Assembly: GCA_002633025.1 (NCBI GenBank)
Contig: NMRB01001026.1
Coordinates: 22,953-86,952, forward strand
Direction of reading: 5' to 3'
Length of the DNA stretch: 64,000 bases
DNA from: Notospermus geniculatus
Taxonomy: Eukaryota; Nemertea; Pilidiophora; Heteronemertea; Lineidae
The position numbers were made by a program, and so were the translations under genes. The notes below the pieces were generated by a model. The model searched no databases and was not told the origin of the DNA. It saw only the letters and a list, made by a program, of their open reading frames with translations. Below are positions 45,563 through 56,822 of the stretch, in pieces. How positions within the stretch are numbered: position 1 is the first letter of the stretch; the number at the start of each line of letters is the position of its first letter.

Positions 45563-46881
45563 ATGTTCGCTGGATAGACATTCGGATAGACATTCGACCA
45601 TTCGTAACTTCCGAAGGCAACTGCTCGGCATCTTGAATGCGCAACGATTTCAATGCGTTTCTGGTGGTTTGGATGCGGTCGTCTCATCACACCCTGCGCA
45701 CGAACGAAATAGGTCGCACAAAAACGTTGCGTTATTGATCAATAATTGGCAAATTCAGTGAGAGATCGGTAAGTTTATATATAATATGCCTCAACTTATC
45801 GAGCAAGTAGGGTTGAACATCTTAACGGGCCAAAATTCGGCGAAAATAGTCCCACGGCGGTCACGTGGGTTTGATGATAAACAATATGGCTGCCTTGGAC
45901 TTGTGTCCGAGGTGAAATGCGCCGCCGAGTGGATAGATAAGCAGTTCGCCTCAGGTCGTTCCGAATGACATTCGACAAAACTGAATGGAATAGGAGCTGT
46001 CAGTCAGTTGACCAATATGTGTCACAAATGCTCAATTTCAGTGCCCAGCGGACCCATTCATGGTTGATTGAGCACCAATCAAGAGAAATTTCTTTTGTAT
46101 TCGTCCGCTAGAACTTTGCTGCCATCTTTTGGCAATAAGTGCGGCTGACTGCTCCTACTATTGGTCCCATAGCAGCACGTTGAACACATCTTTAGGCTAT
46201 CATAGAAGTGGGCTCCAGTTTTCCGTAGCACACTAGAAACTCATGTTACTTTGACTTGGTACTAGAGTACTCCAGAAATTTAACTTCTGTTACGATAACA
46301 GTTAATGTATACTAGATTACTGTACAAGTATTTGTATGAATGATATGAAAAGCGCCTGAGGAAGACCCCGGTTGGGGTCGAAAATTCGCTAAGTCCTGGA
46401 AGTTGACTTCTTGATATTTACCACCTTGTCTGTCAATTTTTGTGCTTTCTTCTTTGGACAAGTATTTCATCCGAGGCTAAACTGAATGTACGTACACTTT
46501 AATAATAAAGAACAAATTACTAATTGTTTTTGTTTGATGTTTGATGAATCTTCTCTGTAAAGCGAAAAACAAACTTGTTTTCCTGTTGCTTGTGCGCGTC
46601 TGCCTTTTTTCCGTTTTCGGCTGGGCCTTCACCTTCTTTTATCACGCGACATTTTTTCTTTCGGTGGTCGAAGTTGAAAGTCAAGAATTCCATATCTATG
46701 AGTGGTCATAATCGAAGACAAACTTTGAATGTACTTGAATTCCGGTCAATCGTCGAGGATAGGTCTCACCCATTTTCACAACCCAATTTGATAGAGAGAC
46801 AACTTTCTCGATCTATCAATCGATATTAGACAGTTCGGCGGACAGACACTTTCGGCGGTTTCCTGGTTTATTAATATTAGC
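45563..46881. other. Spacer between IgR-F and the stress-protein gene
   Basis: Holds the reverse-oriented dispersed repeat at 45992-46158 (family of 22651) and a hammerhead-like motif at 46356. Otherwise I see no gene. The last few hundred bases are the presumed promoter and 5' UTR of the next gene. Confidence 0.55.
46356..46400 (+). other. Hammerhead-ribozyme-like core in a dispersed repeat
   Basis: CTGAGGA at 46356-46362, a perfect GACCCC/GGGGTC stem with GGTT loop at 46364-46379, then GAAA at 46380-46383. This matches the hammerhead core order CUGANGA, stem II, GAAA. No pairing partner for stem I is seen. A related copy lies on the other strand at 58988-59026. Confidence 0.4.
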
Positions 46882-48440
46882 ATGTCTAGCGACGACACGA
46901 AGACAGGGACGCCCAGTCCATCGGAGGTGAAGAAGGAGGGTGCAGGAGAGGGTGAACGAGAGATGACAGTCCTCGTCGCGATTGATCAGAGCTCTCATGC
47001 AGAATACGCTCTGAAATGTGAGTAGAGGTTCTATTGCTTTGAGATACCGGAGTGATTTTTATCAACATTATCCTCCAGAGCCGCTGAAATAGGCCCTACA
47101 TGGTTTTCCGCTTTGTTTACAGATTACCTCGAGACCGTCCATCGACCAAGTTATAGCATCATTCTTGCCCACAGTATAGATCCCCCCAGGGTACCGGCCA
47201 CATTTGGCGTCATGGCTGGAGGTGGGTAAACATGACCTATCCAGTTCTCCTGTACAGACCAGTTGATGTAAATATGACGTTCCGTTCCGTTTCGTTTCGT
47301 TCCGTTCCGTTCCGGAGTTCCGTTTTGCAAAATACAGGTTAGAAATTCGAGTCTGTTGGAACGGAACAACCGTTTCGTTCCGCAAATACAGATAGCCGCC
47401 TTCTCGGAAATTCAACCGTCTTATTGAGAAATCGGCGGGAAGCTTTCAAATTGTCCAAAAGAGTGAAGCTCATGACATCGTCTGCTGTGGCGTGATGTAG
47501 GCCCTATTCTATGAATTCAGCCAATGCAAGTTTGTTTGTTATCGTTTTCAGCTGAGGCGTTGACCATGCCGACAGACACATGGGATACGATAGTTTATGA
47601 AAAACGACAGGAGTTGAGAAAACTGAAACAGAAATTTGATCGCATTTTAAATGAAAAGAAGGTGCGAAGGCTACGTAGCTATGTCCCGAGGGGTTGACAA
47701 TGAAAAGGGTTCCTTGCCTTGGGTGGCTTTAGTCTTCACCTCCGCCCAGATTTTAATTTGGCCTATCATGGAGGTGTCTGCATTTGATTGGAGTCTAAAA
47801 TAGGCCTCGAGGTCAGGGCCCATATATTCATAAAAGTACTTAGGTCTAAGTGTGACACTTATCTTTTGTTCAGCACAAAAGCATCTTCGATGCACAAAAG
47901 ATACTTTGACTTAAGTATGTTTATGAATACATGGACCTTGGGCCCATTGTTCAACACAAAAGATAAGTTTCACACTTTGACTTAAGTATGTTTATGAATA
48001 CATGGACCCTGGGCCCATTGTTCAACACAAAAGATAAGTTTCACACTTTGACTTAAGTACGTTTATGAATATAGACCCCGAGCCGCATCACACACGAACT
48101 CCATGGTGATTGGTGGTGAACCTAACATGTGGGCTACACTGTCAACAATTCTCTGTCCTTGGCTCAGAATGCTACAAGTCTCATTTTTTCCCAGGTTGAA
48201 AAGCATCATATGCGAGCAGTTGAACACCCAGGAAACCCAGGCCAAGCAATTGTTCTTATGGCCGAAGAGGAGAAAGTCGGACTGATCGTCATGGGAACCA
48301 GAGGAATGGGCGCAGTCCGAAGAACCATCCTCGGAAGTGTCAGCGACTATGTCCTTCACCATGCGAGTGCGCCTGTTATGATCGTTCATCTCCCTGCAAA
48401 CCATCCGGACCACAAAGACCAAGGCCACCGGAGACAGTAG
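46882..48440 (+). CDS. Universal stress protein (UspA family)
   Basis: Exons 46882-47017, 47123-47221, 47552-47661 and 48195-48440 join into 196 residues, close to the family's usual one-domain size plus an N-terminal extension of about 30 charged residues. The domain starts [17 protein letters not shown], with the acidic residue after the first strand that binds the nucleotide base. It ends with [20 protein letters not shown] then [17 protein letters not shown], the GxxGx9GS ATP-binding loop. Family members of this type bind ATP and act in the cytosol in stress responses; the partner is unknown. The C-terminus [13 protein letters not shown] is His-rich. Intron 3 holds hairpin repeats that end about 115 bp before exon 4. 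Confidence 0.9.
47275..47325. repeat. GTTCC/GTTTC microsatellite
   Basis: Pentanucleotide array in intron 2 of the stress-protein gene. Confidence 0.85.
47818..48080. repeat. Three ACTTAAGTATG hairpin elements in a row
   Basis: Same family as 39562-39795. The first is nearly complete and the next two are right-half copies in direct repeat. Confidence 0.8.
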
Positions 48441-51119
48441 CACCACCTTGCAAAATATAAGACATCTTTTGTTTTTATCTGAAAATCGTTTTCTTAACCC
48501 AGACAGCTTTAGAATCATACTGGAAATAAATTTTTTCCTGCGCCCCACCCCATTCTCGAATTATTGCCCCTCTGGACCAACCAAACATTGTGAAAGAAAT
48601 AAAACATTAATTATTTGACACAGGATCACGTTTTTGTCGCCTAGTATTTAGGACATGTCTCCTTACATAATAAATCGAGGTACCGAAGACATCATAGTTG
48701 ATCGTTTCACGGGGAGACCAGGATAAGCGAAACCACAACGCTGCACTAACGTTACAGAGACTCGACCGGACCAAAGATCGCCCCCCCCCCACCAAATTGA
48801 ATTACATCTCTCCTAAGGGCCAACCAGTATAGGCCTACTGTCCAAGAAATAAAACATTTCTAATTTGACGAAATATCGTGTTTTTGGACTGGGTGCGATT
48901 CTCCTTGCGACAAAAGCGAGGTATAGCCGAAGACATCATAGATGGTCGTCACACGGGGAGAGAGGAATGCGACGACCACAGCGTGGGATTCAGCCTCGCT
49001 TTTAAATTTGCATAAATTAAATGTTTCTTTTCGGCACTTGTGCTGTTTCGTGATCCGACCTTGCACGTGTTGCAGTGTCTCATGTTTCGAATAGGGTACG
49101 CCCTAACACCGAAATATACATAAAAAAAATATTGTCAGCTGAATAAGATCCAAGAAAAGAGTCATCTGAAGTTGGTAAATGTATAATCAGCTACCGTAAG
49201 CCGGCTATGTTAGCAGCATTATAGGCATGTTAGGCCTATCTGCGGCTCGGGCGCAGCATGCAGCCACGTGCACGGCCACGCCCAGCTACACTGAACGGGG
49301 GAACGGCAACGCCATGTGCATGGCATGCCATAGGCCTAAATGCATGGTCATTCATTGTGTCTACAGGGGGCGGACGGGACCGTCGACCGCTAGGCTCAGA
49401 CAACTTCACTAATCCAAGCTGTGAGCTAGGCTACCTACTGCCGCCAGGCCTAGGCATCCTTGCCTTTATTTAGGCCTAGGCAGGCCTATAGGCCTACGGT
49501 ATTTAGCTTTAGTTTGTATGACACATGGTCATGGACAGAAAACAACACCCAGTCTCAGTTATCAGAACACTGAACATGCAAAGAACTTTTGACCATTTGC
49601 CATTGGGCGAAAATTAGGCAGGTCTCCTGTGCGCAACTGCCCTGCCAAACATGCTGTTGTGGTTCCTGCATGCTCACTGTGTTTGTTACGAACTGACCAA
49701 TGGCAGTGCAGCAACTTACTATGCCACTGAATACCAGACATTATTTAAAGGGGAATAATTAACCCGTTGACAAATGATGGAGTTAGATGCTACCATTAGA
49801 GATAATTGAGCTAATCATATGGGTGCCATTATGATACTCTCCAGCCAGATCAGTCACTACAAGTCCTGTGGAAGCGAAGCACTTGACGAATTCTGTCGGG
49901 ATCAACAGGTCAATCAGATCAGATATGAACTCCAGTTTTATGATTGCGTGGCTCTGTGTCTTTCAATTTCATGTTTGAGTATCATTTTGATGAATTTGAT
50001 TTTTCGTCGGGTTCAATGGGAGTGTCGAGTTCGAGAGATGATGGATGCACAAAATGCCCGGGGTATGTAAATTATCTGAACAACTTTAGCTTGTCTAGGG
50101 AGGTGGGCCCTGCTCATGTTTCAGATCTAAAGAGAGGACGAGGATTGGGCTAAACTACTCCAAAGTGAGTGAAAAACTCGTTGAGTACATGTATTTTCTG
50201 TTTTCTAGGCCTAATGCACTAATACCATATGCCTTAACCTAGTCAGACCTTGGGAGTGAAGGAGTGTGATACTGTTGGCTGGCTGACAACCAAGTGTCTT
50301 TGCCAATGCTTTTGGCTTTCCTCCAGTCAAAAAAGCATTTTCTGTAGTTCTGCTAATAAATAACATTTGAGTTATTCAAAGAATTTGCCATGATGGCATC
50401 CATGGATTGAGTGGATGTACTTACATGTTCAACAGATTGCCAATAAAGGGTTTAAAATAAAAAAAATTGCCATTGGACTTGAATGTTTTGAAGGACATTT
50501 CTCTATCGACTTAGTAGGCTGTTGACCTATTACACAAGGAAGGCCATCCATCGAGGTTTTATGCAATTGTTGTTGGGGCGCGGAGTCTGATTAATTTAGC
50601 CTTGATTATGATGCTGCCTGTAGACTTTACCATGTTTGACTGCTGTTAGATAGAAGGCCATTAATTATGTTGTCCATGATGGCTGGTCTGTGTACGTCGT
50701 GGTACTGCTTAGTGCTATGCCATTCCCACGCAAAGCAGAGTCTGCAGACCAGTGTTCTGTCAGGAATTTTTTAAGGGGAGGGATAAGAGAAAATTTGACA
50801 GAATTCTTGGTCAAAAACACAAATTTAGACTTTTTAAGGGGGGATAATGGTATCTCCCCATACCACTGCATGGCGGAAACACTGCAGACTGCCTGAGTGT
50901 CTGTCCCCTCCTGGGGAAATCTGTTCACTAGTTGACCACAGGTCCAATACAAGTCCAACCCTCAAGCATGTATTTTCCATGAATTAACAACTCAATCTAG
51001 ACTCCCAATTGCCTGATGCATCCTGCCTGGGCAAATCTCTGGCATGTCTGGGGGTAGACCTCCTACCCACAACGTCTCTCCAACTCCAACACCTTTAATC
51101 TCCATGAATATCTCTGCAG
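48441..51119. other. Intergenic region with a diverged direct repeat
   Basis: 48595-48800 and 48846-49035 are diverged direct copies sharing GAAATAAAACATT and CCGAAGACATCATAG. 49200-49500 is dense in AGGCCTA. Open frames such as 49819-50070 and 50690-50896 show no domain. 5' noncoding exons of the Kelch gene must lie somewhere upstream, because its first coding exon begins with a splice acceptor. Confidence 0.5.
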
Positions 51120-51126
51120 GTGCAGT

Positions 51127-54100
51127 ATGTCTGGTGGTGGCGACTGGATCGACGCAGAATGCGGGGGATACCCCTCCAAAAAAGGCCAGTCCGCTGGGCC
51201 AAATGGAACGCAGGACTTCAGGATCAAGTTCTTGGACACGCTGAACCATCTACGGAGTGATGGGACGTTCTGTGACCTCACATTAAAAGCTGGCGATACA
51301 GTCTTGAAAGTCCACAAAGCAATTCTTGTCGCAGCCAGTCCTTACTTCCGTTGTCTCCTAGCCCATAAAACAGAAAAGAAGTCCAACGGTGAACGCTTGG
51401 AGTTCCCTGTTGTCCACCGCAAGGGAAAAAAATTCTGTGACATTGAACTACACGCTGGCAATGTCGGTATTAAAGTCCATAAACCTGTGACCGAACCTTC
51501 ATCGCCGAACTGTTTTGAGACATCTCTCTCGATAGATATTCCTTCGGAGGCCAGCACAAGCGCTAACGATGAAATCGTTGAGTTGAAGGACATTTCGGGA
51601 ATCGTCCTGGGACCTCTTATCGACTTTATATACACGGGCGAGTTGATGCTGACATCAGAGACCATCTCCTCCATACTCCACACGGCCTCCTATTTCGAGA
51701 TGACACCCGCAGTTGACGCCTGTAAAACGTACATCATGGAGAACTTGAAAGTAACAAACTTTCTGAACTTCCTCTCCTTGGCCGATTCTTACGACTTGGA
51801 CATTATCGACGTCGCTGCTAGTCACTTTTCGGTCTTCGTCCGCAATGCAAAAGACAGCTTCCTCAACTTGGACTACAGGTTCTTCCAAACCATCCTCTCT
51901 TCGGAAAAACTAGTGGACGTATCGGAGGACGCCCTGTGTAAGCTTGTTCTGCACTGGGTGTATCATGATGTGGCCAAGAGGAGGAGGTATCTGAGTTGTC
52001 TTCTTGGTAAAGTCCGTCTCTGCCTCATCCCGCCAAATATGCTGGCACAAGTTCTGGACATCGACATGGTGAGGGAAGATGAAAAATCCGTACTCTTAAT
52101 CCAGGAAGCCCTTGGATACCACGTCGCTGAGATCCTGCAGCCGCTCCAGCATGGCTTCCAAACTGACTTGAGGACGAAGGTGCCGACAATGACGATCATC
52201 GACAGCCACAATATGGAGTGGGTCCTACCCTTGGATGAACTGGAACGGTTGGAACTGAACCGCAAAGTTTTCAATCCCAAACGTGCTGCCAACAAAAATG
52301 TTGAGGGTTTCACAATCTTCAGCAATTTTCTGTTCGTCGCCTGTTGCGGTCACCATGATAAAGTGGTTAGCCTCCATCGTTATGACCCTCGGTCTGATAA
52401 ATGGCGACAGCTGGCGACCCTCACGGAGCACAGGCGCAGCTTCTCCCTTGTTGCGAGTGGGAAAAGCCTGTATATCATCGGGGGTGAGTAGACATATTCT
52501 TGTTTGTTGAACTGCCAACCTCCTCAACATTCAGTCCGATGGACTCCACAAAACTGCCATCTTCTTCAGGTCTTCAAGAGATCGCAGGAGCTTGGGTACA
52601 AGCATCCTGAGAATCTCAGGTCATTTACCGTCGTACCCTCCCTCAATGAACCAAGCGCGAGTTGGGGAGTCGGTTGTGAAGACCGTGGGTGCGAGGATGG
52701 GGTACAAGGGTTACTCCTCCATCTGGACAAACTTAGGCTCTTTGTGTCCTTCACATTGGGCAATCATGGAAACAAGTTTGGTGTCCAATCTGTCTCCTGG
52801 CCTGTCACCTCCACGGAGAGGATTCTGCTCTGTGCACTAACCTCTTAATGTCCGTTTTCAATCTGCAGTGGTCACTGGTGGCCTGTCTGTTCACAGGTGG
52901 ATGATGGTGTAGGGCCCGTATCAGGGACCTATGTGGTGGGAGAGGGGACACAATGGGGAATGGACGACCACTCTCAAGTGTTTTAGATAGGATAACCTAT
53001 CCTTATTTTGGACAAAGGTGACTCTGTTGTATTTCGTCATTGTTTCCCATCATTTTCCAGGTATCAACAAGAAGCAGGAGCCCCGTCATACCATTGTTGA
53101 ATACTCCATCATTCACGATTGCTGGATGGAGAAGAAGAGAATGCCGTACCCTTTTGCCCTCCATGCCAGCTCGACACATCAAGGCGTCATCTTTTGTTCA
53201 GGAGGGTATGATGCGGAATCTGACACAAGAACGTCCAAGGTGAGATCACAGTAGGCCTACAACTCCAAGCAGCATCCTGAGAATATCAGGCGTTCTTAGT
53301 GCTCGCTACCTTCGTCGCCGCACACAAACCCCTGAGAGAATACGCCTGAATCCATCCTGAGAATATCAGGCGTTCTTAGTGCTCGCTACCTTCGTCACTG
53401 TGGTGACGAAGGGAGCGAGCAGTAAGAACGCCTGATATTCTCAGGATGCCAAGCAGAGTAGAACCTCCCCTTTGAGGACACTCTGAAGGAAGGACACCTT
53501 TCTATAAGGACATCAAATCAAAGTCCCCAATCGGTCACAATTCAACATCACTTCTGTAGGACACACCCAAGGGTAGACTACTACACTTTGTGCTCAGAAC
53601 CACCTGCCTAGTCACCTTGATATTGTTTGTACTGACTTCTTACCCAGACATCATAGAAGAGGGAGAACCTCTCAAAGGATCAAACCCAACCTCAGATATG
53701 GCAGGCACAATGTGGTAAACTTCTAATCAACGTGGAATGGGCAAACCCCATTCCCTGAGCGCCGAAGGCGCGAAGCTACGAAATTTTGGGGGTAAAAGTG
53801 CCGGAAACGCGATTTCCTGGCACCTGGGCAGGCCAAATTGAACTTTCTTTTTACTGAAAATTAAGAGTCTGATTACATGTAGGCCTATATGGCTTCGAAA
53901 ATTTTTGCTGCTCGGCGGCTGAACGGGGGGATCCGCCACTGCCACTGTTATTATCAGGTATGGTGATGATTCAAATAAGATTGATGAAAATTCGTTGATT
54001 TTCAGGTACTGTACAAGTTTGACCCCATCAGTAACCAATGGACACAGCGGAAAAGCTTGTGGCACGGAAGAAGTCGCCACAGTATGGTCACCGTGGGTGA

Positions 54101-54798
54101 CATCATCTTCATCATCGGTGGTATTGCTCAACATTTGTCACACGGACAATACAAATTGGTGACGCACAACATCATAGAATATTATGACATCAAATTGGAC
54201 GAGTGGACATCGTGTGCGGCCAGCACGATTGGTTACACGCACGTGACGGCTTGCTGCGTCGACAGTGACATCTATGTGACGGGGATATGCCAGTACGGCC
54301 ACGAAGAAGATGGAGAGGGTCAGAACTTGAATGATCGGGCGGTGGTCTTCAAGTTCAACCCAATTGAAGAAACGTTGACGAAACTTTGTTCGTTTGACAC
54401 ATGTGAGTAGATCATGTNNNCCCCCCCCCCCCCTCCATACAGTAGTTACACTTGGTAGCTCAGGATAGAGCTTTTACTTCAATGGAACATGTTCCTCTGA
54501 TCTTGGTTGATAGGCAAGAGAAGGCCCTGTAACTTTTGTAACCATATCTGCCCCAGCCCCCCAAGCAGTGCTTTGAGGATCGGTTTACAACTGCATTGAT
54601 TTTGGTCCCTTTCCCTTTTCAGCCATTGGCGTCTGCGAGGACCAGGATTTATACAACTTCAATTGCTACTCATTGGAATGTAGACCACAAGAGACACCTA
54701 AATTCTTTGTGGATGAGCCGTGGGCAGAAGACCTGTTTGGACTAGGATCTTATGGACTCAAGAGATTGAGTTTTAACCGTCGCATAACTGATCATTGA
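51127..54798 (+). CDS. BTB-BACK-Kelch protein with an insert in the BTB domain
   Basis: Exons 51127-52483 (exon starts 51120 after CTGCAG), 53061-53239, 54006-54402 and 54623-54798 join into 702 residues. BTB begins near residue 30 with LRSDGTFCDLTLKAG, then VHKAILVAASPYF. An insert of about 80 residues (95-160) follows, with a second copy of the motif (KKFCDIELHAGN then IKVHK). BTB resumes at IVELKDISG and FIYTGEL. BACK shows KVTNFLNFLSLADSYD and HWVYHD. Kelch blades start near residue 380, with RYDPRSDKWRQL, LYIIGG, IIFIIGG and YYDIKLDEW. Such proteins are usually CUL3 ubiquitin-ligase adaptors: BTB binds CUL3 and Kelch binds the target. I cannot assign a specific KLHL number. Confidence 0.9.
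53273..53448. repeat. MITE family CATCCTGAGAAYATCAGG, copies 2 and 3
   Basis: A left half at 53273 and a complete 96-bp palindrome at 53353-53448 lie in the second coding intron of the Kelch gene. Confidence 0.87.
54418..54420. other. Assembly gap beside a C run
   Basis: Three N just after the third Kelch-gene exon, followed by a C homopolymer. Coding sequence is not affected. Confidence 0.95.
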
Positions 54799-56540
54799 TA
54801 TGTCAACAGACTCGGAGTGTCACTGCTGTCAGTGTCGACAAGTTACTGCAGTCTGACAGTGTCAGCAACTTTCTTTCACCGAGATTCCCCTCAAAAGTTT
54901 TCTGTCGATCGCAGGAAAACTTCCGTGTGGGGAAACACATTCAGTGACTGGCATTGAAACTTTGTTGAGAATTCATGACAAGAGAGTGCAATATTTCAAA
55001 TGCTCCATTTTAATTGTCTTCACAAAAGTGATAAGTTTCTATTTCTTGTTTTATGCTCAAGTTGGATTTTATCACTCACAAAATGTGAGATAGTTGAAGT
55101 TTCTGTTTTAATCTCAAAAAACCAGTATGTAATTTTAAGTACTACTAGTATTACTTTTAACTGTTGAAATGTTAAATCTTTATGATGAAAACTGGGCTTC
55201 ATTTACAATGTCTGAAAAAGTCCCTCTGGATGTGCTGACAGCCATGTTTGTTAATTTCATTCAGTTCCACACATCCAGAGTTCTCTGCGTACATATCCGG
55301 CATGAATACAATGTTGTTGGAGTTCAGTAAGTGAAAGCTCACTTTTGTTGTTTTAACTTAGCCGAATACAAAATTTTCTATCAGTTCACTCCTTTGATTT
55401 GGTTTTGTTCACTACAGGAAAAACACTGGAGAGGTTGTCTTTGATGAGGCCTGTTGGACACTAGGGCCCAAATTTTCAAAGCTGTTTTAATGCTAAAATG
55501 CATTTTAGTCCAGCACTTGCATGCTTTTAGGCATGCAAGTTCTGGACTAAAATGCATTTTAGCGTTAAAACAGCTTTGAAAATATGGGCCTAGGATTGTT
55601 TGTGACAGACGGTGTCCTGAGAGGGGCCATCTGGACTGAAAGCAAGATATGGGACAAAACTCTCAACATCTTCCAAAGGAAATCAGTGGTTTTTGGCACT
55701 TGCTTCCAAAATCATCACAAGTTGGGAGTGTTAACAACTACTGATTACCTCGGGGTGTTCTTAGGCCTTTAAAGATAATTGGGAAACAGTCGACTTGATG
55801 ATCCATAAAACATGTAGACAGTCTCCGAGTCTGGACTGGTAAGCACACCTCCCTCAAGAACCCCCCCCCCCCTGACAGGGACAATTCAAGCACAGGTGAT
55901 GTCATGTCAAAAACACTAAAGATAACATAGAACTCAGACTTCAGATTTTATAGAGCACATAAACTGAGTGTTGACTGTATGTGGTCAANCAGGCCTTGCG
56001 TCCCTCGAAACCTAGTCATCACAGATCTTGAAATACATGCACACCGGGCCTGTACATTTTGTACAGCAGTGCCATCACTGTTTTTGCGTCCATTAAAATT
56101 TTTCACCGTTGAAGCTGTAGTCACATTTCGGTTCAGATTTTGGTGACAACTCATCGAGGAAAATCTAAACAGGTTTCTCAACACATCAGGGATAGGTTTT
56201 CGTAGTAAAATGTTAATTTTCGGCATTTTTGCAGTAAAAATAAGACTGTGAACAACAAGACTTTTGCACATGTGAACGTCTTGTTGTTTTGTTGTTCAGC
56301 AGTGCGCAAGATCCATCTCCATCTCCGCCGCTTGCCCTTCCTCACCCCCTCCCCACTTTACCATTTACTCTCCCTGCTCCACATTCTTCCCCCATTACTC
56401 ATTCTGCCTTCCTCCCCTCACATTTCACCTCAGCAGCTCAGTTTCCACTCCACCCCTTACTTGCCCCCTGTTTTGTTCGCAACTTAAGCACTACAGTGCC
56501 ACCTATGATAAAAGAATAGAACTAAACTTAGCAGACGACG
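54799..56540. other. Kelch-gene 3' region and spacer
   Basis: The presumed 3' UTR starts here. It holds the MITE at 55461. An N lies at 55989. A pyrimidine-rich CT tract covers 56320-56470. No gene is supported. Confidence 0.5.
55461..55594. repeat. MITE with CTAGGGCCCAAATTTTC ends
   Basis: Near-perfect palindrome. Arms include AGCTGTTTTAATGCTAAAAT and ACTAAAATGCATTTTAG. Confidence 0.88.
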
Positions 56541-56542
56541 CA

Positions 56543-56822
56543 ACCTTGCAGTCTCCATCCTAGTGAAAACTGAAGCGTGGAGAGTGTACTACATAACAGT
56601 ACTTCAACATACTGTCGAAAGATGGCAGCATCGTACGGTAGCCGTCTTGCAGTCTCCACGCAACCGAAAACTCAAGCGCGGAGTGTGCAACCAAAATGCG
56701 GAGTGTGTACTGCCTAAGTACAGAATCTGATGAAAGGTGGCAGCATCGTACGGTGAGCAGCCTTGCAGACTCCAGGCTAACCAAATCCCCAGTGCGTGGA
56801 GAGTGTATTGTGTCTATCCAAG
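56543..56822 (+). promoter_or_regulatory. Triplicated upstream segment of COQ4 copy 1
   Basis: Three diverged direct repeats of about 70-110 bp start at 56543, 56644 and 56758 with CCTTGCAGTCTCCA or similar. The first carries AAAGATGGCAGC and the second has GTGGCAGC, decayed relatives of the true start AAGATGGCTGC. That motif resembles the YY1 site (AAGATGGCGGC) common in promoters of mitochondrial genes. Confidence 0.6.

Noticed and set aside
45056-45631. 191-codon minus-strand open frame with a long valine run
   Set aside because: The valine run is the reverse reading of the coding GAC repeat of IgR-F.
48595-49035. Diverged direct repeat as a duplicated gene remnant
   Set aside because: The repeated units have no preserved reading frame or splice sites.
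51127-54798. Assigning a specific vertebrate KLHL symbol to the Kelch gene
   Set aside because: BTB, BACK and Kelch are clear, but nothing I can see in the sequence singles out one member of the large family.
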